Positions 10,224 through 20,101 of a stretch of 64,000 bases of DNA are shown piece by piece. Position numbers and translations under genes: made by a program. The DNA comes from Deinococcus sp. KNUC1210. GTDB taxonomy: Bacteria > Deinococcota > Deinococci > Deinococcales > Deinococcaceae. Below the pieces are notes generated by a model. It was not told the origin of the DNA and searched no databases. It was given only the letters and a program-made list of their open reading frames with translations. Numbering within the stretch: position 1 is the first letter of the stretch; every line of letters begins with the position of its first letter. Location: positions 2,433,001 through 2,497,000 of the forward strand of contig NZ_CP092190.1 of assembly GCF_022344005.1 (NCBI RefSeq), written 5' to 3'.

Positions 10224-11162
10224 ATGAGTCGTCCAGCCACTTCCCGCTTCGTTGTCTCCCGCCCCACCCGCCGCGCCGCTCTGGTGCTGGCCCTGACGGG
10301 CGTCACGCTGGCTGCCGCTGCCGCCAACACCAACCGCATCCTGCGCTTCGAGACGGGCGCACAGCTTCAGGGCGACCTGCGAAACGGCCCCTATAACTAC
10401 AGTGGCAAGGGTGGCGCGGCCATCCGTGCGAGTGTCGGCACCATCAGTATCAGTGCGCCTCAGGCGGTGTTCCGCGCTCCCAGCGGCACGCCCATCGCCA
10501 ATGCCGAGGGCCGCCGCAGCGCCGACTTTTCCGGCAATGTCACGGTGGTGCGCGGACGCCTGACCGCCAAGGGTGCGGCCCTGAACTACAGCGAGGCCAG
10601 CGGTCAGGGTGTACTGACGGGCACCCCCAGCGCGGTATTTCTGCCCGAGAAGACCGGTGACGATCCGGTGAATATCAGCGCGACCCAGATGAGCCTGGAT
10701 GTCGATACCAACATGAGCACGAGTACCGGCAGCGTTCGCCTGGTCAACGGCAAACAGACGGGCCGCGCCGACACGGTGGTCTTCGATGAGGGCCGCGAAC
10801 TGGGCGTGCTGACGGGCAACATGTCGCTCAGCCGCGCCGCGACCGCCAAGGCCAAGGAACTGAATATCGTGGGCACCGAGGCCCGCGTGCTGACGAAGGG
10901 AAAACTGCTGTACGTGAGCGGCAAGGTGAAACTGACACAGGGCACCATCACCACCACGGGCGACGCGGTGTACTACGACGACACCAAGAACGTGGCGTAT
11001 GTGGTGGGACACGCGGTCAGTGTGGACAGCAAGGCCGGCACCACCGTGACCGCCCGCCCGAACGCCGCGCTGGAGCAGCGCACCGATCTGGGCCGCGTGC
11101 GGGCCATCGACGCGGGCTACGCCATCCCGGTGGCCCAGTTCAAACTCACGGGCGAGAAGTAA
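10224..11162 (+). CDS. LptA/OstA-like periplasmic protein 1
   Basis: The ATG at 10224 gives 312 residues with a cleavable-looking signal peptide (RAALVLALTGVTLAAAAANT). The body is made of beta strands of the OstA/LptA type: repeated segments of the form A-x-x-x-x-Y and G-x-V-x-x-x-G, for example YVSGKVKLTQGTITTTGDAV and YYDDTKNVAYVVGH. LptA-like domains stack into a hydrophobic groove that carries lipids across the periplasm. An upstream reading-frame extension overlaps the LptC-like gene and lacks a signal peptide, so it is rejected. It is 70 bp after the LptC-like gene and 38 bp before a second OstA-like gene, a probable operon. Confidence 0.7.
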   Translation: MSRPATSRFVVSRPTRRAALVLALTGVTLAAAAANTNRILRFETGAQLQGDLRNGPYNYSGKGGAAIRASVGTISISAPQAVFRAPSGTPIANAEGRRSADFSGNVTVVRGRLTAKGAALNYSEASGQGVLTGTPSAVFLPEKTGDDPVNISATQMSLDVDTNMSTSTGSVRLVNGKQTGRADTVVFDEGRELGVLTGNMSLSRAATAKAKELNIVGTEARVLTKGKLLYVSGKVKLTQGTITTTGDAVYYDDTKNVAYVVGHAVSVDSKAGTTVTARPNAALEQRTDLGRVRAIDAGYAIPVAQFKLTGEK

Positions 11163-11200
11163 GGCAGCGGTGGCTGACCGGGCGCTAGAGTCTTGACACC

Positions 11201-12262
11201 ATGAACAGGATGCACGGGCGAACAGGAGTCAGGCGTTTCGGGCTGGCATCGGCAGTGCTGCTGCTGGGACTGGCGCTGGCCCAGTCGGACGGGACGCCGC
11301 CTGTCGTTCAGCCCCAGCCCCCGGTGGTCAGCCCGCCGCCGACTTCCCCGCCCCCTGCCTCCCCACCTGCGGCGTCGCCCGAAGCCCCTGCGCCCGATAC
11401 TGGCACTGCCGACACGGGCGAAGGTTCCTCCGTCAGCCTGACGCGCACGGCCAAAGACGGCAGCAAACGGCTGATCCGGGTGGTCCGTACCGGCACCTCC
11501 GACGAAACCGGGATCTTCGTGGCGTGTCAGCCGCTCGATGACGACCCGCCCGGCACGCCGACCCTCTCGGTCTTCAGCGAGTCCGGCGCGGGGGGCGTGC
11601 GCGTCAGCATCGACAAGAACGAGATCGTCGCGCCGCTGGCAGTGGTCACGCAGAAAGACGGCGGCGACGGCCATATCGAGGTGAGCGCCGGAACCGCCCG
11701 CTTTCTCGACGACGTACCCACCGACGCGGCAGGAAAGCCCAAGACCGATCAGCTCAGCCGCTGTGAGGTCGAGGCCACCCCGCAGGCCACCCCCGACACG
11801 GTGAACGTGACGCAGGGCAAGACCCGTCTGAAGGGCAGCAAGCTGACCTATGACGATTCGGACGGGGTGGCGTACATCGACGGCCCGATCACCTTCAGCC
11901 GCCAGAATCAGGACAGCACCCTGACCGGCAGCAGCGCCAAGATCGAGGTGAACGTGGACGACCAGACCACCACCCTGGTCGGCAGCGTGACCCTGAAGGA
12001 CGGCGACCGCACCAGCAGTGCCGAGCGCGTGGAATACGACGATGCGGGCAACATCGCCATTTTGCGCGGCACGCCCCAGAATCCGGCCACCTCGGTCACG
12101 GCAGATCAGCGCGTGACGGCCAGCGTGATCCGTTACAACCTCGATACCGGCTCGGTGGTGGCGCTCGGCCCCATCGGCGGAGAGTTTCAGGACAGCGCGG
12201 CGACGCCTGCACCGACCACCACCGAGCCGGGAACCACGCCAGCACCGCCCCCGGCCCCCTAG
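11201..12262 (+). CDS. LptA/OstA-like periplasmic protein 2
   Basis: This 353-residue protein has a signal peptide ending in LALAQ, then a Pro-rich linker (about residues 30-65), then an OstA-like beta domain. Segments such as [19 protein letters not shown] and [19 protein letters not shown] share the D-x-x-x-x-Y/V-x-G rhythm of the preceding protein. A second Pro/Thr-rich tail closes it. It most likely works with the upstream LptC-like and OstA-like proteins in moving an envelope lipid or polymer. Function is inferred from family pattern and context. Confidence 0.65.
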   Translation: MNRMHGRTGVRRFGLASAVLLLGLALAQSDGTPPVVQPQPPVVSPPPTSPPPASPPAASPEAPAPDTGTADTGEGSSVSLTRTAKDGSKRLIRVVRTGTSDETGIFVACQPLDDDPPGTPTLSVFSESGAGGVRVSIDKNEIVAPLAVVTQKDGGDGHIEVSAGTARFLDDVPTDAAGKPKTDQLSRCEVEATPQATPDTVNVTQGKTRLKGSKLTYDDSDGVAYIDGPITFSRQNQDSTLTGSSAKIEVNVDDQTTTLVGSVTLKDGDRTSSAERVEYDDAGNIAILRGTPQNPATSVTADQRVTASVIRYNLDTGSVVALGPIGGEFQDSAATPAPTTTEPGTTPAPPPAP

Positions 12263-12297
12263 CTTTTTTTCCACGAACCGTGGTGCAGCTCACCGTC

Positions 12298-12303
12298 TAT
12301 ACT
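12298..12303 (+). promoter_or_regulatory. -10 box of the APC permease gene
   Basis: TATACT ends 7 nt before the ATG at 12311, consistent with leaderless transcription separate from the OstA genes. Confidence 0.5.
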
Positions 12304-12310
12304 TCCAGCC

Positions 12311-14503
12311 ATGACGGCCCAGCCGCAGCCTTCCGCTCCTCGTCCTCCCTCTCGGCTCTCGCGTTGGCTGCTCGGAGGTGGCGACGCCGGCCACGTTCCA
12401 CGGCGCTATCCCTGGTGGCAGGTGATGTGTCTGACCGGCGTGGATTACTTCTCGACGCTGGGCTATCAGCCGGGCATCGCGGCGCTGGCGGCGGGAGCGG
12501 TGTCGCCGCTGGCAACGCTGGTGCTGGTGGCCCTGACGCTCTTCGGGGCGCTGCCGGTGTATGCGCGGGTGGCGCAGGTCAGTCCGCACGGCGAGGGCAG
12601 CATCAGCATGCTAGAGCGGCTGCTCGGCTACTGGCCCGGCAAGCTGCTGGTGCTGGTGCTGCTGGGCTTCATGGCGACCGATTTCATCATCACCATCACG
12701 CTGTCGGCTGCCGACGCCGCCGCGCACCTGATCGAGAACCCGTATTTCAGAAGTACGCTGGCGGGCCAGCAGATCCCAGTGACGCTGGCGCTGGTGCTGC
12801 TGCTGGGCGCGGTGTTTCTGCGGGGCTTCCGCGAGGCCATCGGCATCTCGGTGTTTCTGGTCGCGGTGTATCTGGGCCTGAACGCCGTCATCATGGGGCG
12901 CTCGTTGCTGGACGTGGCGTCGGCCCCGGTCTACTGGCAGAACTGGCGGGCCGCGCTGTTTGCAGACCACGCCTCACCGCTGGCACTCGTCGGCGTGTCG
13001 CTGCTGGTGTTTCCGAAACTGGCGCTGGGCCTGTCGGGCTTCGAGACGGGCGTAGCCGTCATGCCGCAGGTGCGCGGCAGCCTGGGTGATCTGGCGAGCC
13101 ATCCGGAAGGTCGTATCCGCCACACCCGCCGCCTGCTGATGACGGCGGCCCTGATCATGAGCGTGTTTCTGGTGGTCAGCAGCTTCGTCACCACCCTGCT
13201 GATTGCCCCGCCCGCCTTCTGGCCCGAAACCACGACTACCACCACCGTCTCGGCCCGTGATCTGGCGGCGGGAACGGCCCGCGTGCAGGTCGGGCTGGAC
13301 GACAGCAGCGGCCCGAAACGCACCGCCACCCTGACGCTGCCTGCCGGAGCGAAAGGCCGCTTCCAGATGCCGACTTCGGTGCTGCCCGGCGATGCACGGG
13401 GCCGCCTGCTGATGACCGTGACGGTGCAGCCGCCCTCGGCAGCGGTGTTGCCGCCGCTGCCGCCGGGCAGGGTGAGCGTGACGGTGTTCAAGCCGCAGGG
13501 GGCCGCCAATGGCCGGGCGCTGGCGTATCTGGCACATCGGCGCTTTGGCAGTACCTTCGGCACGGTCTACGACTTTTCCACCATCTTCATCCTGTGGTTC
13601 GCGGGCGCTTCGGCGATGGCAGGGCTGGTCAATATCGTGCCGCGCTTCCTGCCGCGCTACGGCATGGCCCCCGAGTGGACGAACGCGGGCCGCCCGCTGG
13701 TCCTCATCTACACCCTGGCTGCCGTCGTCGTGACGCTGGTGTTCAGGGCCAACGTCGATGCCCAGGGCGGAGCGTATGCCACGGGCGTGCTGGTCCTGAT
13801 GACCTCGGCGTCGGTGGCGGTGGCGCTGCTGGCCCGCGAGCGCCGGGAACGGGTATTCCCGATTTTCGTCGTCATCGCGCTGGTGTTCATCTACACCACC
13901 ATCGCCAACATGATCGAGCGCCCCGAAGGTCTGGTCATCGGCAGCATCTTCATCCTGCTGATTCTGAGCGTGAGTCTGGCCTCGCGGATTCTGCGGAGCT
14001 TCGAGCTGCGCGTCAGCAGCGTCACGCTGTCCGAATCGGCCCTGTCGCTGTTGCAGAGTGTTCCAGACAGGCCGCTGCGCTTCGTGGCGCACCATCCCGG
14101 CAAATCGACTGAAGACGAATATCACATCAAGGAAATGCGTGCCCGGCAGCTCGCCCACCTGCCCGGTGACGACCCGTTCCTGTTTCTGGAAGTGGAAGTG
14201 GAAGACGCCTCTGACTTCAGCGACGCCGTGGAAGTGGATGGGCTGAGCGTGGGGCCATATCGCGTGCTGCGGGCCCGTGGGTCGAGCGTGCCCAACACCA
14301 TCGCCGCGCTGCTGATGCATCTGCGCTCTCAGGGCGTTCCGCCGCCGCAGATCTATTTTCAGTGGAGCAACGCTTCACCGCTGCCCGCCGCTCTGCGCTT
14401 TCTGGTCGCCGGAGAAGGCGACGTTCCGCCCCTGACGCACGAAATCCTGCGCCGCAGCGAACCCGACAAGCGGCAACGTCCGGTGGTGCATGTCGGTGGG
14501 TAA
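12311..14503 (+). CDS. Large APC-superfamily permease
   Basis: This 730-residue integral membrane protein has about 12 hydrophobic segments in its first ~570 residues and a cytoplasmic C-terminal domain of ~160 residues. The first segment, [20 protein letters not shown], resembles the unwound first helix of amino-acid/polyamine/organocation (APC) permeases. An insertion of about 90 mostly soluble residues (around 310-395), starting after a TTTTT run, sits between hydrophobic segments and is unusual. It could be an amino-acid or a cation symporter; the substrate cannot be read from the sequence. The C-terminal domain, with a run of acidic residues, may be regulatory. The next gene overlaps its end by 14 nt. 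Confidence 0.8.
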   Translation: MTAQPQPSAPRPPSRLSRWLLGGGDAGHVPRRYPWWQVMCLTGVDYFSTLGYQPGIAALAAGAVSPLATLVLVALTLFGALPVYARVAQVSPHGEGSISMLERLLGYWPGKLLVLVLLGFMATDFIITITLSAADAAAHLIENPYFRSTLAGQQIPVTLALVLLLGAVFLRGFREAIGISVFLVAVYLGLNAVIMGRSLLDVASAPVYWQNWRAALFADHASPLALVGVSLLVFPKLALGLSGFETGVAVMPQVRGSLGDLASHPEGRIRHTRRLLMTAALIMSVFLVVSSFVTTLLIAPPAFWPETTTTTTVSARDLAAGTARVQVGLDDSSGPKRTATLTLPAGAKGRFQMPTSVLPGDARGRLLMTVTVQPPSAAVLPPLPPGRVSVTVFKPQGAANGRALAYLAHRRFGSTFGTVYDFSTIFILWFAGASAMAGLVNIVPRFLPRYGMAPEWTNAGRPLVLIYTLAAVVVTLVFRANVDAQGGAYATGVLVLMTSASVAVALLARERRERVFPIFVVIALVFIYTTIANMIERPEGLVIGSIFILLILSVSLASRILRSFELRVSSVTLSESALSLLQSVPDRPLRFVAHHPGKSTEDEYHIKEMRARQLAHLPGDDPFLFLEVEVEDASDFSDAVEVDGLSVGPYRVLRARGSSVPNTIAALLMHLRSQGVPPPQIYFQWSNASPLPAALRFLVAGEGDVPPLTHEILRRSEPDKRQRPVVHVGG

Positions 14504-14858
14504 GCAGTGGAAGTACGAGGAACTCGAGCCGCTGTCACGGCAGGCGGCAGAGGAAGCGCTGCACCTCGCAGACGAGGCGGGCACGGTGCGGCTCCTGCTG
14601 CGGCTGGCAAACACCGAGGGCGACTGGGAGTGGACGCAGAATCTCTGCCTCTCGTACACCGCTTCGCCGCTTCCCGAGATTCGCCGCGCTGCCGTTCAGG
14701 CACTGGGCGATCTGGCCCGAGTTCAGAGGCAGCTCGACGTGCCGAAGGTCAAGGCGGCGCTTCAGTCCCTGTGGAAGCACCCGGAGTTGCGCGGCACCAT
14801 CGAAGACGCGCTCGGAGACATCGCTGTCTTTCTTCCCGAAAGCCCGGCGGAAGGCTGA
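14490..14858 (+). CDS. Small helical protein of unknown function
   Basis: This is a 122-residue protein whose ATG lies inside the end of the permease gene (14-nt overlap), so the two are probably co-translated. It is predicted to be all-helical and acidic. A segment [20 protein letters not shown] looks like one HEAT-type repeat, followed by another helix pair. I do not recognise a named family. Its tight coupling suggests a role with the permease, but that is only context. Confidence 0.65.
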   Translation: MSVGKQWKYEELEPLSRQAAEEALHLADEAGTVRLLLRLANTEGDWEWTQNLCLSYTASPLPEIRRAAVQALGDLARVQRQLDVPKVKAALQSLWKHPELRGTIEDALGDIAVFLPESPAEG

Positions 14859-14862
14859 AGCG

Positions 14863-15072
14863 CTACTGCTGAACACCCAGAAGAATGCCGGCTCGGTCTC
14901 GGATTTCCAGCGGGCCGCCCGGCTGGCGCTGAAGCCAGTGCAGCAGTTCCAGCAGATCATTGGACTCGTGCAGCGCTTCTGCTTCACCGGGCAGGCGGGC
15001 CGTATACGCGGCGGGTGGTACGGGCGGTTCCCAGCGCGTGGGGCCGTCCTCTTTTGTAAAGGCCCTGGACAT
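14863..15072 (-). CDS. Small hypothetical protein
   Basis: This 69-residue frame on the minus strand is convergent with the preceding small gene. It contains EAEALHESNDLLELLHWLQR and ends in a hydrophobic stretch, IRDRAGILLGVQQ. It has no recognised domain. It fills the otherwise empty interval and its composition is protein-like, but no clear ribosome site was seen. Moderate-to-low support. Confidence 0.45.
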   Translation of the reverse strand: MSRAFTKEDGPTRWEPPVPPAAYTARLPGEAEALHESNDLLELLHWLQRQPGGPLEIRDRAGILLGVQQ

Positions 15073-15131
15073 ACCTTCAGCGTAGGGTGCCCGCCTCTGA
15101 GCCGGATGGGGCAGGCGTAAAGGCGAGCAGA

Positions 15132-15137
15132 TAAGCT
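15132..15137 (+). promoter_or_regulatory. -10 box of the methyltransferase gene
   Basis: TAAGCT ends 6 nt before the ATG at 15144, the leaderless spacing. Confidence 0.5.
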
Positions 15138-15143
15138 GAAACC

Positions 15144-15902
15144 ATGATTCGCAACCCTTTTCAGAGTGTGGATGGAGCGGCCCGGTACGTGGCAGGGCGG
15201 CCTTACCTCCACCCGCTGTTCATGGAGCTGTTGCGCCCGTTCCTGAGCGGTACGGAGCTGGGAGCCGATGTCGCCTGCGGGACGGGGCTGGGAAGCATGG
15301 CGCTGGCAGAGGTCGTGGAGCACGTGCTGGCCTTCGACGCCTCGGCGGCCATGCTGGCACAGGCCGCGCCGCATGCTCGGGTGGTGTACGCGCTCGCGCC
15401 TGCCGAAGCGCTGCCGATCCCGGATGCCTGCCTGGACGTGCTGAGCGTGGCCCAGGGCATCCACTGGTTCGACCGCCCGCGCTTTTTTGCCGAGGCCAGA
15501 AGGACCCTGAAGCCGGGCGGCGTACTGTTCGTCTACGACATGTTTTTTCTGGCGCAGCTGGCAGGCCAGCCAGCGTTCACCAACTGGATGCACGAAGAGT
15601 ACGGCGTGCGCTATCCGCCGCCTCCCCGCTGGCCTTCCACCCTCGACGCGGCGCAGGCCCAGGCCGAGGGCTTCAGCTTTGCCGAAGGGCAGTTCGAGCA
15701 TGTGGTGTCGTTCAGTCGCCCGCAGGTAGTGGCGTACCTGATGACGCACAGCAACACGGTGGCGGTCAGCGACGAGGGCCGGGAGACGCCGCAGGAAATC
15801 GCCGCGTGGCTGGACAGCAACATCGCCCGGTTCCTGCCAGACGGGGCAGTGGGGCAGTTTACCTTTGGCGGTTTCTGGCGGGCCCTGAAGCCCCTGGCCT
15901 GA
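15144..15902 (+). CDS. Class I SAM-dependent methyltransferase
   Basis: This 252-residue protein has the glycine-rich SAM-binding motif I, GADVACGTGLG (about residues 34-44), and the later post-motif strands VLAFDASAAML and LSVAQGIHWFDRPRFF. The order matches the Methyltransf_11 / UbiE-like fold. FDRPRFFAEARRTLKPGGVL is the usual motif after the active site. Substrate is unknown; relatives methylate small molecules. It is followed convergently by an aminotransferase gene. Confidence 0.85.
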   Translation: MIRNPFQSVDGAARYVAGRPYLHPLFMELLRPFLSGTELGADVACGTGLGSMALAEVVEHVLAFDASAAMLAQAAPHARVVYALAPAEALPIPDACLDVLSVAQGIHWFDRPRFFAEARRTLKPGGVLFVYDMFFLAQLAGQPAFTNWMHEEYGVRYPPPPRWPSTLDAAQAQAEGFSFAEGQFEHVVSFSRPQVVAYLMTHSNTVAVSDEGRETPQEIAAWLDSNIARFLPDGAVGQFTFGGFWRALKPLA

Positions 15903-15926
15903 ATGGGAGTGGCCTCGGCTGGGCGC

Positions 15927-17087
15927 TTACAGCTTCGCCAGCCGCGCCAGCACCTGCTCAATTGTTTCCAGACTGGTGGCGTAGCTCAGTCTGACTCGAC
16001 CGGGGGCCAGAAAATCGGTGCCGGGGACGACGGCGACCCGCGCCTCATCCAGAATGATGCGGGCCGCTTCCAGCTCATTTTCGTGGATGCGGGTGGTATC
16101 GCTCAGCACGTAGAACGCTCCGTCGGGCGTGGGGGTGCTCAGCCCCAGCGCATTCAGCCCCTCCACGATGCGGTCACGCCGCTCCTGAAACCTGCCGCGT
16201 GCCATCTCGATAAACTCGCGGCTGTCGGCAATCGCGGTCACGGCGGCCCACTGCGCCACGCTGTTGGGATTGCTGGTGCTCTGGCCCTGGATGGCGTTCA
16301 TGGCGCGAATGAGCGGAAGTGGCCCCGCCGCGTAGCCGATGCGCCAGCCGGTCATGGCATACGCCTTGCTCGCTCCGTTGATGGTCAGGGTGTGGTCGGG
16401 GGCGAAGCGGGCAATACTCACGTGCTGGCGGTCATAGATGATGTGCTCGTACATCTCGTCGGTCACGATGAACAGGCCGCGTTCCTGGGCCAGTTCCGCC
16501 ACCGCCCGCAGCGTCTCTTCGGGAAAGACCGCGCCCGTGGGGTTGCCGGGGCTGTTCAGCACGATCAGCTTCGTTCGCGGCGTGATGGCGGCCCGCAGCG
16601 CTTCCACGTCCAGGCGGTAGCCGTCTTCCGGGCGGGTCGGCACGGCCACCGGCACGCCCCCCGCGAAGCTGACCATTTCCGGATAACTGACCCAGTACGG
16701 TGCGGGAATCAGCACCTCGTCACTGGGGTCGAGCAGCGCAAAAAATGCGTTGAACAGGCTCTGCTTGCCGCCCGTGCCCACCGTGACCTGATCGGGCGTG
16801 TAGTCCAGGCCGTTCTCGCGCTTCAGCTTGGCAGCAATCGTCTCGCGCAGCTCCGGAATGCCCTGCACCTGGGTATAGCGGGTCTTGCCGCCGTCTATCG
16901 CGGCTTTGGCAGCCTCGCGCACATGAGCGGGCGTCTCGAAATCGGGTTCACCTGCTGCCATGCTCAGCACGTCCAGCCCGGCCCGCTGCATTTCCAGGGC
17001 GCGGGTGGTCACGGCGATGGTACTGCTGGGCTTGAGCCGCTGCACCTGCTGCGACAGGCGCGGGATGAAGGTGGGCGTGGTCGTCAT
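15927..17087 (-). CDS. Class I aspartate aminotransferase
   Basis: This 386-residue PLP enzyme has the lysine motif SKAYAMTGWRIGY (PLP lysine in NGASKAYAMTG), the VLNSPGNPTGAVFP segment and an N-terminal MAAGEPDFETP. These match the Thermus-type aspartate aminotransferase subgroup (I-gamma), some of which also transaminate prephenate. It transfers the amino group between aspartate and 2-oxoglutarate. A TACCAT box ends 6 nt before the ATG. It is divergent from the next gene, and their -10 boxes are 40 bp apart. Confidence 0.93.
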   Translation of the reverse strand: MTTTPTFIPRLSQQVQRLKPSSTIAVTTRALEMQRAGLDVLSMAAGEPDFETPAHVREAAKAAIDGGKTRYTQVQGIPELRETIAAKLKRENGLDYTPDQVTVGTGGKQSLFNAFFALLDPSDEVLIPAPYWVSYPEMVSFAGGVPVAVPTRPEDGYRLDVEALRAAITPRTKLIVLNSPGNPTGAVFPEETLRAVAELAQERGLFIVTDEMYEHIIYDRQHVSIARFAPDHTLTINGASKAYAMTGWRIGYAAGPLPLIRAMNAIQGQSTSNPNSVAQWAAVTAIADSREFIEMARGRFQERRDRIVEGLNALGLSTPTPDGAFYVLSDTTRIHENELEAARIILDEARVAVVPGTDFLAPGRVRLSYATSLETIEQVLARLAKL

Positions 17088-17093
17088 GCGTCT

Positions 17094-17099
17094 ATGGTA
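17094..17099 (-). promoter_or_regulatory. -10 box of the aminotransferase gene
   Basis: Minus strand TACCAT lies 6 nt before the ATG at 17087. Confidence 0.5.
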
Positions 17100-17138
17100 G
17101 GCCGCCAGCCGGACAGAGTGGGCAGGTCGGCTAGGTTA

Positions 17139-17144
17139 TAAGCT
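17139..17144 (+). promoter_or_regulatory. -10 box of the P-loop kinase gene
   Basis: TAAGCT ends 7 nt before the ATG at 17152. Confidence 0.5.
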
Positions 17145-17151
17145 GACCCGC

Positions 17152-17649
17152 ATGCAGCGCGTTCTGGTGATCGGCAGTCCGGGCGCAGGCAAGTCCACCT
17201 TCTCGCAGCGGTTCGCGGCCCGGACAGGCCTGCCTCTGACCCATCTGGACGACGAATACTGGCTGCCCGGCTGGGTCAGACCGCAGCAGACGGTCTGGGA
17301 AGCCAGGATACGCGAGCTGATCGCCGCAGAACGCTGGATTCTGGACGGCAATTACACCAGCACCGTGCTGCTGCGGGCCAGTCGCGCCGACACCGTGATC
17401 GTGCTGGCGTATCCCCGGCTGCTGTGCTTGTTCCGTGCGGTACGCCGCGCCCTGTTCAACCAGCGGGCCGACGCCAAAGCGCTGGGCCGTGAACCCCTTG
17501 ATCTGGAATTCCTGCGTTTCATCTGGACGTTCCCGGAGGTGCAGCGGCGACAGCTGGCCGAGCTGAAGTCGGTGGCGGGCCTGACCGTCGTGCAGCTGAC
17601 CTCAGATGCTCAGGCGCAGGCATGGCTCGCTCAGATGTTATCCGCCTGA
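17152..17649 (+). CDS. P-loop kinase, DNA-topology-modulation (FlaR-like) family
   Basis: This 165-residue protein starts with a Walker A motif, [13 protein letters not shown], and has the adenylate-kinase-like HLDDEYW and [20 protein letters not shown] segments. These are typical of proteins annotated as DNA topology modulation / FlaR, small nucleotide-kinase-like P-loop proteins with no firmly known substrate. The 3' end overlaps the xseA stop by 12 nt in convergent orientation. Confidence 0.82.
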   Translation: MQRVLVIGSPGAGKSTFSQRFAARTGLPLTHLDDEYWLPGWVRPQQTVWEARIRELIAAERWILDGNYTSTVLLRASRADTVIVLAYPRLLCLFRAVRRALFNQRADAKALGREPLDLEFLRFIWTFPEVQRRQLAELKSVAGLTVVQLTSDAQAQAWLAQMLSA

Positions 17650-18825
17650 TTCTGCCCGCACCCCCACAACCCCGTCGCTGAATTCCAGGCTCAGTGCGTT
17701 GCCTGCGGTCACCTGCGCCGCCTGCGTCACCACGTCGCCCGCCGCGTTTCGTACGAGTGCGTACCCGCGTTCCAGCGTGCGGCGCGGCGTCAGTCCCAGA
17801 ATGTTTTTCATGGTGGCGTCGAGGTCGGCGCTGTGGCGTTCCACCAGTCGCCCGGCCGCCCGCATCACCTGATCGAGCGCCCGGTCTGCTCCGCTGTCTG
17901 CCTCGCTCAGGGCAGCTCGGCCCGCCGCCACGATCTGCCGGAAGTCGCGCTGGGCCTGCTGCGCTCCCGAGGCCACCACGCCCACGATCAGCGCGGCGGC
18001 CTTGCTGGGCGTGTCCATCCGCAGGCAGGCCACCTCGTCCAGAATGGTGTCGTCGCGGGCATGCCCGATGCCGCTGATGACCGGTACGGGAAAACGGGCC
18101 ACTGCGCGGGCGAGTTCCAGATCGTTCAGCCACGCCAGATCGGTACTCGCGCCGCCGCCCCGGATGATGACCAGGGCGTCGAGCGCTTCCTCGGCGTGGG
18201 CCAGCAGCGCGGCTCCAAGCGCGTTCAGGATGCTGCTGCTCGCTTCCCGTCCCTGAAAGGTGGCCGGGAAGTACACGAACTGCACCAGCCCCGCCGCTGC
18301 CAGGGCGTCGGCCTCGCGCCGGAAATCGCCCAGCCCGGCGGCATTCGCGGGCGAGATGACCGCCACCCGCGTGTAATCGGACGGCTCGGGCAGCGAGCGG
18401 TTGCGCTCCAGCAGCCGTTCCTGCTCCAGCGTGCGCCGGATGTTCTCCAGTTTGAGCGCCATATCGCCCACCGTGAATTCGGGCGCGATGTCCAGAATGT
18501 GCAGCGAAAAGCCGTACTGAGGATGAAATTCAGCCGTCACCATCAGCAGTACGCTCATGCCCGCCGCCAGACCGCCGCCCGTGGCCCGGCGAAACTTGCC
18601 TTCCAGCGAAAAGCGTTCCCGCGCCCACAGCGTCGCCCGCGCCTTTGCGACCTCGCGCCCGTCCTCCCCGCTCTGCACCACGTCGAGGTACAGGTGCCGC
18701 CGGTCTGTGACAGAGGCCAGTTCGGCCCGCACCCACACCGCGCCGGGAATCCCGCGCTCGATCACCTGCCCCACGTAGGCGAGCAGGTCGGCAAGTTCGA
18801 GGAAGGTGGCGGGCGTGCGGGTCAT
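17638..18825 (-). CDS. xseA: Exodeoxyribonuclease VII large subunit
   Basis: This 395-residue protein has an N-terminal OB-type domain (about residues 10-100) with [12 protein letters not shown]. The catalytic core contains [20 protein letters not shown] and a block around [20 protein letters not shown] and [26 protein letters not shown], the family's conserved active-site region. Exonuclease VII degrades single-stranded DNA from both ends in repair and recombination. No small subunit (xseB) gene is next to it. The C-terminal [19 protein letters not shown] is also typical. The protein is slightly shorter than the E. coli enzyme. Confidence 0.93.
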   Translation of the reverse strand: MTRTPATFLELADLLAYVGQVIERGIPGAVWVRAELASVTDRRHLYLDVVQSGEDGREVAKARATLWARERFSLEGKFRRATGGGLAAGMSVLLMVTAEFHPQYGFSLHILDIAPEFTVGDMALKLENIRRTLEQERLLERNRSLPEPSDYTRVAVISPANAAGLGDFRREADALAAAGLVQFVYFPATFQGREASSSILNALGAALLAHAEEALDALVIIRGGGASTDLAWLNDLELARAVARFPVPVISGIGHARDDTILDEVACLRMDTPSKAAALIVGVVASGAQQAQRDFRQIVAAGRAALSEADSGADRALDQVMRAAGRLVERHSADLDATMKNILGLTPRRTLERGYALVRNAAGDVVTQAAQVTAGNALSLEFSDGVVGVRAESGG

Positions 18826-18899
18826 GGGTAGGCCAAAGGATACGCCCGGACGCGGTGAAAAGGGCGTGACGAACGCCGGGGCGCACCGGGGAAGCCGCT

Positions 18900-19832
18900 A
18901 TGCTGGGCAGCAGAATGATTCGCGCCAAAGCACACAGCGGCGAAGCCTGCGACTGGCAGAACCCCAACAGCGGCTGTATCTGGGTCGACGCCACCGGGGT
19001 CAGTCCCGACGAACTGGCCCTTCTGAAGGCCCGTTTTCCGATGCACCCGCTGGCCCTGGAAGACGCGCTGGAGCCGGGTCACTGGAGCCGCTACGAGCAG
19101 TATCCGGCCCACGAATTCCTGACGTTCCGCACGCTGGTCAAGCCCACGAGCACCGACGACTTCACCGAGCGCCTGAGCCTGTTCGTCTTCTCCGGCACCC
19201 TCCTGACCATCTCCAGCGCGGGCACCAGTTATCTCGATACGGTCTGGAACATCGTGGGCCGCGAAAGTGTCAATACGGCGCTGGAGATCATGTACGAGCT
19301 GCTCGACGAGGGCGCACAGACCTTTTTCAAGTACATCGCCTCCTTCGAGGAGGGTCTGGACGCCGCCGAAGAGCGCATCTTCGCCCAGCGCCGCGACCAC
19401 TCGCCCGCCGACGTGTTCGAGCGCAAGCACCGACTGGCACAGGTGCGCTCACTGGCGTCCGAGGCGCTGAACGCTGTGATGCTGCTCAACCGTCACATCA
19501 CGGTCGAGCGCGCCGACCAGATCCGGCTGCACGACGTTCAGGACACCCTGAGCCGTGCCACCATCCGTCTGGACGCTCTACGAGACAGCTTGCGCGGCCT
19601 CCTCGACCTGCAACTCTCGCTCCAGAGCCAGCGCATGAACGAGGTGATGAGGACACTCGCCGCCGTCAGCACCGTCTTTCTGCCCCTCACCTTCCTGGCG
19701 GGCGTGTGGGGCATGAATTACCAGTACATTCCAGAGTTGCACTGGAAATATGGCTATGCCTTCGCATGGAGCTGTTTTCTGCTGATCGGGATTCTGCTGG
19801 CGGTGTATTTCAAGAGGCGGCGGTGGTGGTAA
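18900..19832 (+). CDS. corA: CorA-type magnesium/cobalt transporter
   Basis: This 310-residue protein has a cytoplasmic funnel domain and two C-terminal membrane helices. The CorA signature GMN lies in FLAGVWGMNYQYIPEL. It forms pentameric Mg2+ (and Co2+/Ni2+) channels. The start may be 18900 or the ATG at 18915; a TATGCT at 18899-18904 overlaps the first, which slightly favours 18915. The C-terminal KRRRWW ending is usual for the family. A tandem dispersed repeat begins immediately at the stop codon. Confidence 0.93.
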   Translation: MLGSRMIRAKAHSGEACDWQNPNSGCIWVDATGVSPDELALLKARFPMHPLALEDALEPGHWSRYEQYPAHEFLTFRTLVKPTSTDDFTERLSLFVFSGTLLTISSAGTSYLDTVWNIVGRESVNTALEIMYELLDEGAQTFFKYIASFEEGLDAAEERIFAQRRDHSPADVFERKHRLAQVRSLASEALNAVMLLNRHITVERADQIRLHDVQDTLSRATIRLDALRDSLRGLLDLQLSLQSQRMNEVMRTLAAVSTVFLPLTFLAGVWGMNYQYIPELHWKYGYAFAWSCFLLIGILLAVYFKRRRWW

Positions 19833-19898
19833 CCAGGACCACAGACACGCAACCGGAAGCAAGCGAGAGGGAGGGCCACCCCGACCGAGATTGCCACA
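19832..19898 (+). repeat. Dispersed ~67-bp repeat, copy 1
   Basis: This unit begins at the TAA stop of corA (CCAGGACCACAGACACGC and onward) and ends GACCGAGATTGCCAC. Copy 2 follows at a 67-bp period. A third copy lies at 52238-52304 after another gene's stop codon. Confidence 0.75.
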
Positions 19899-19956
19899 AT
19901 CAGGACCACAGACACGCGACCGGAAGCAAGCGAGAGGGAGGGCCGCCCCCGCCACC
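19899..19956 (+). repeat. Dispersed repeat, copy 2 (truncated)
   Basis: This is nearly identical to copy 1 over its first ~50 bp, including the block GGAAGCAAGCGAGAGGGAGG, and then diverges. It is followed at 19964 by CAGGATCACAG, which looks like the start of a decayed further unit. Confidence 0.7.
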
Positions 19957-20032
19957 CTGACTCTCAGGATCACAGCCCTGTCTGATAACAACCCGTCTTC
20001 ATATGAATAGAGGCCAGACATCTGACAGCAGA

Positions 20033-20064
20033 ACAGGCACGCCTTTCGGGTGGAGCGTGCCTGT
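20033..20064 (-). terminator. Hairpin between corA and the HMA-like gene
   Basis: The perfect 10-bp arms ACAGGCACGC (20033-20042) and GCGTGCCTGT (20055-20064) lie just beyond the stop of the minus-strand HMA-like gene. No U-run was seen. Confidence 0.5.
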
Positions 20065-20101
20065 AGCTTCCGGCGCTAAACTGCAAGAAGTATTCCGGCT
20101 T

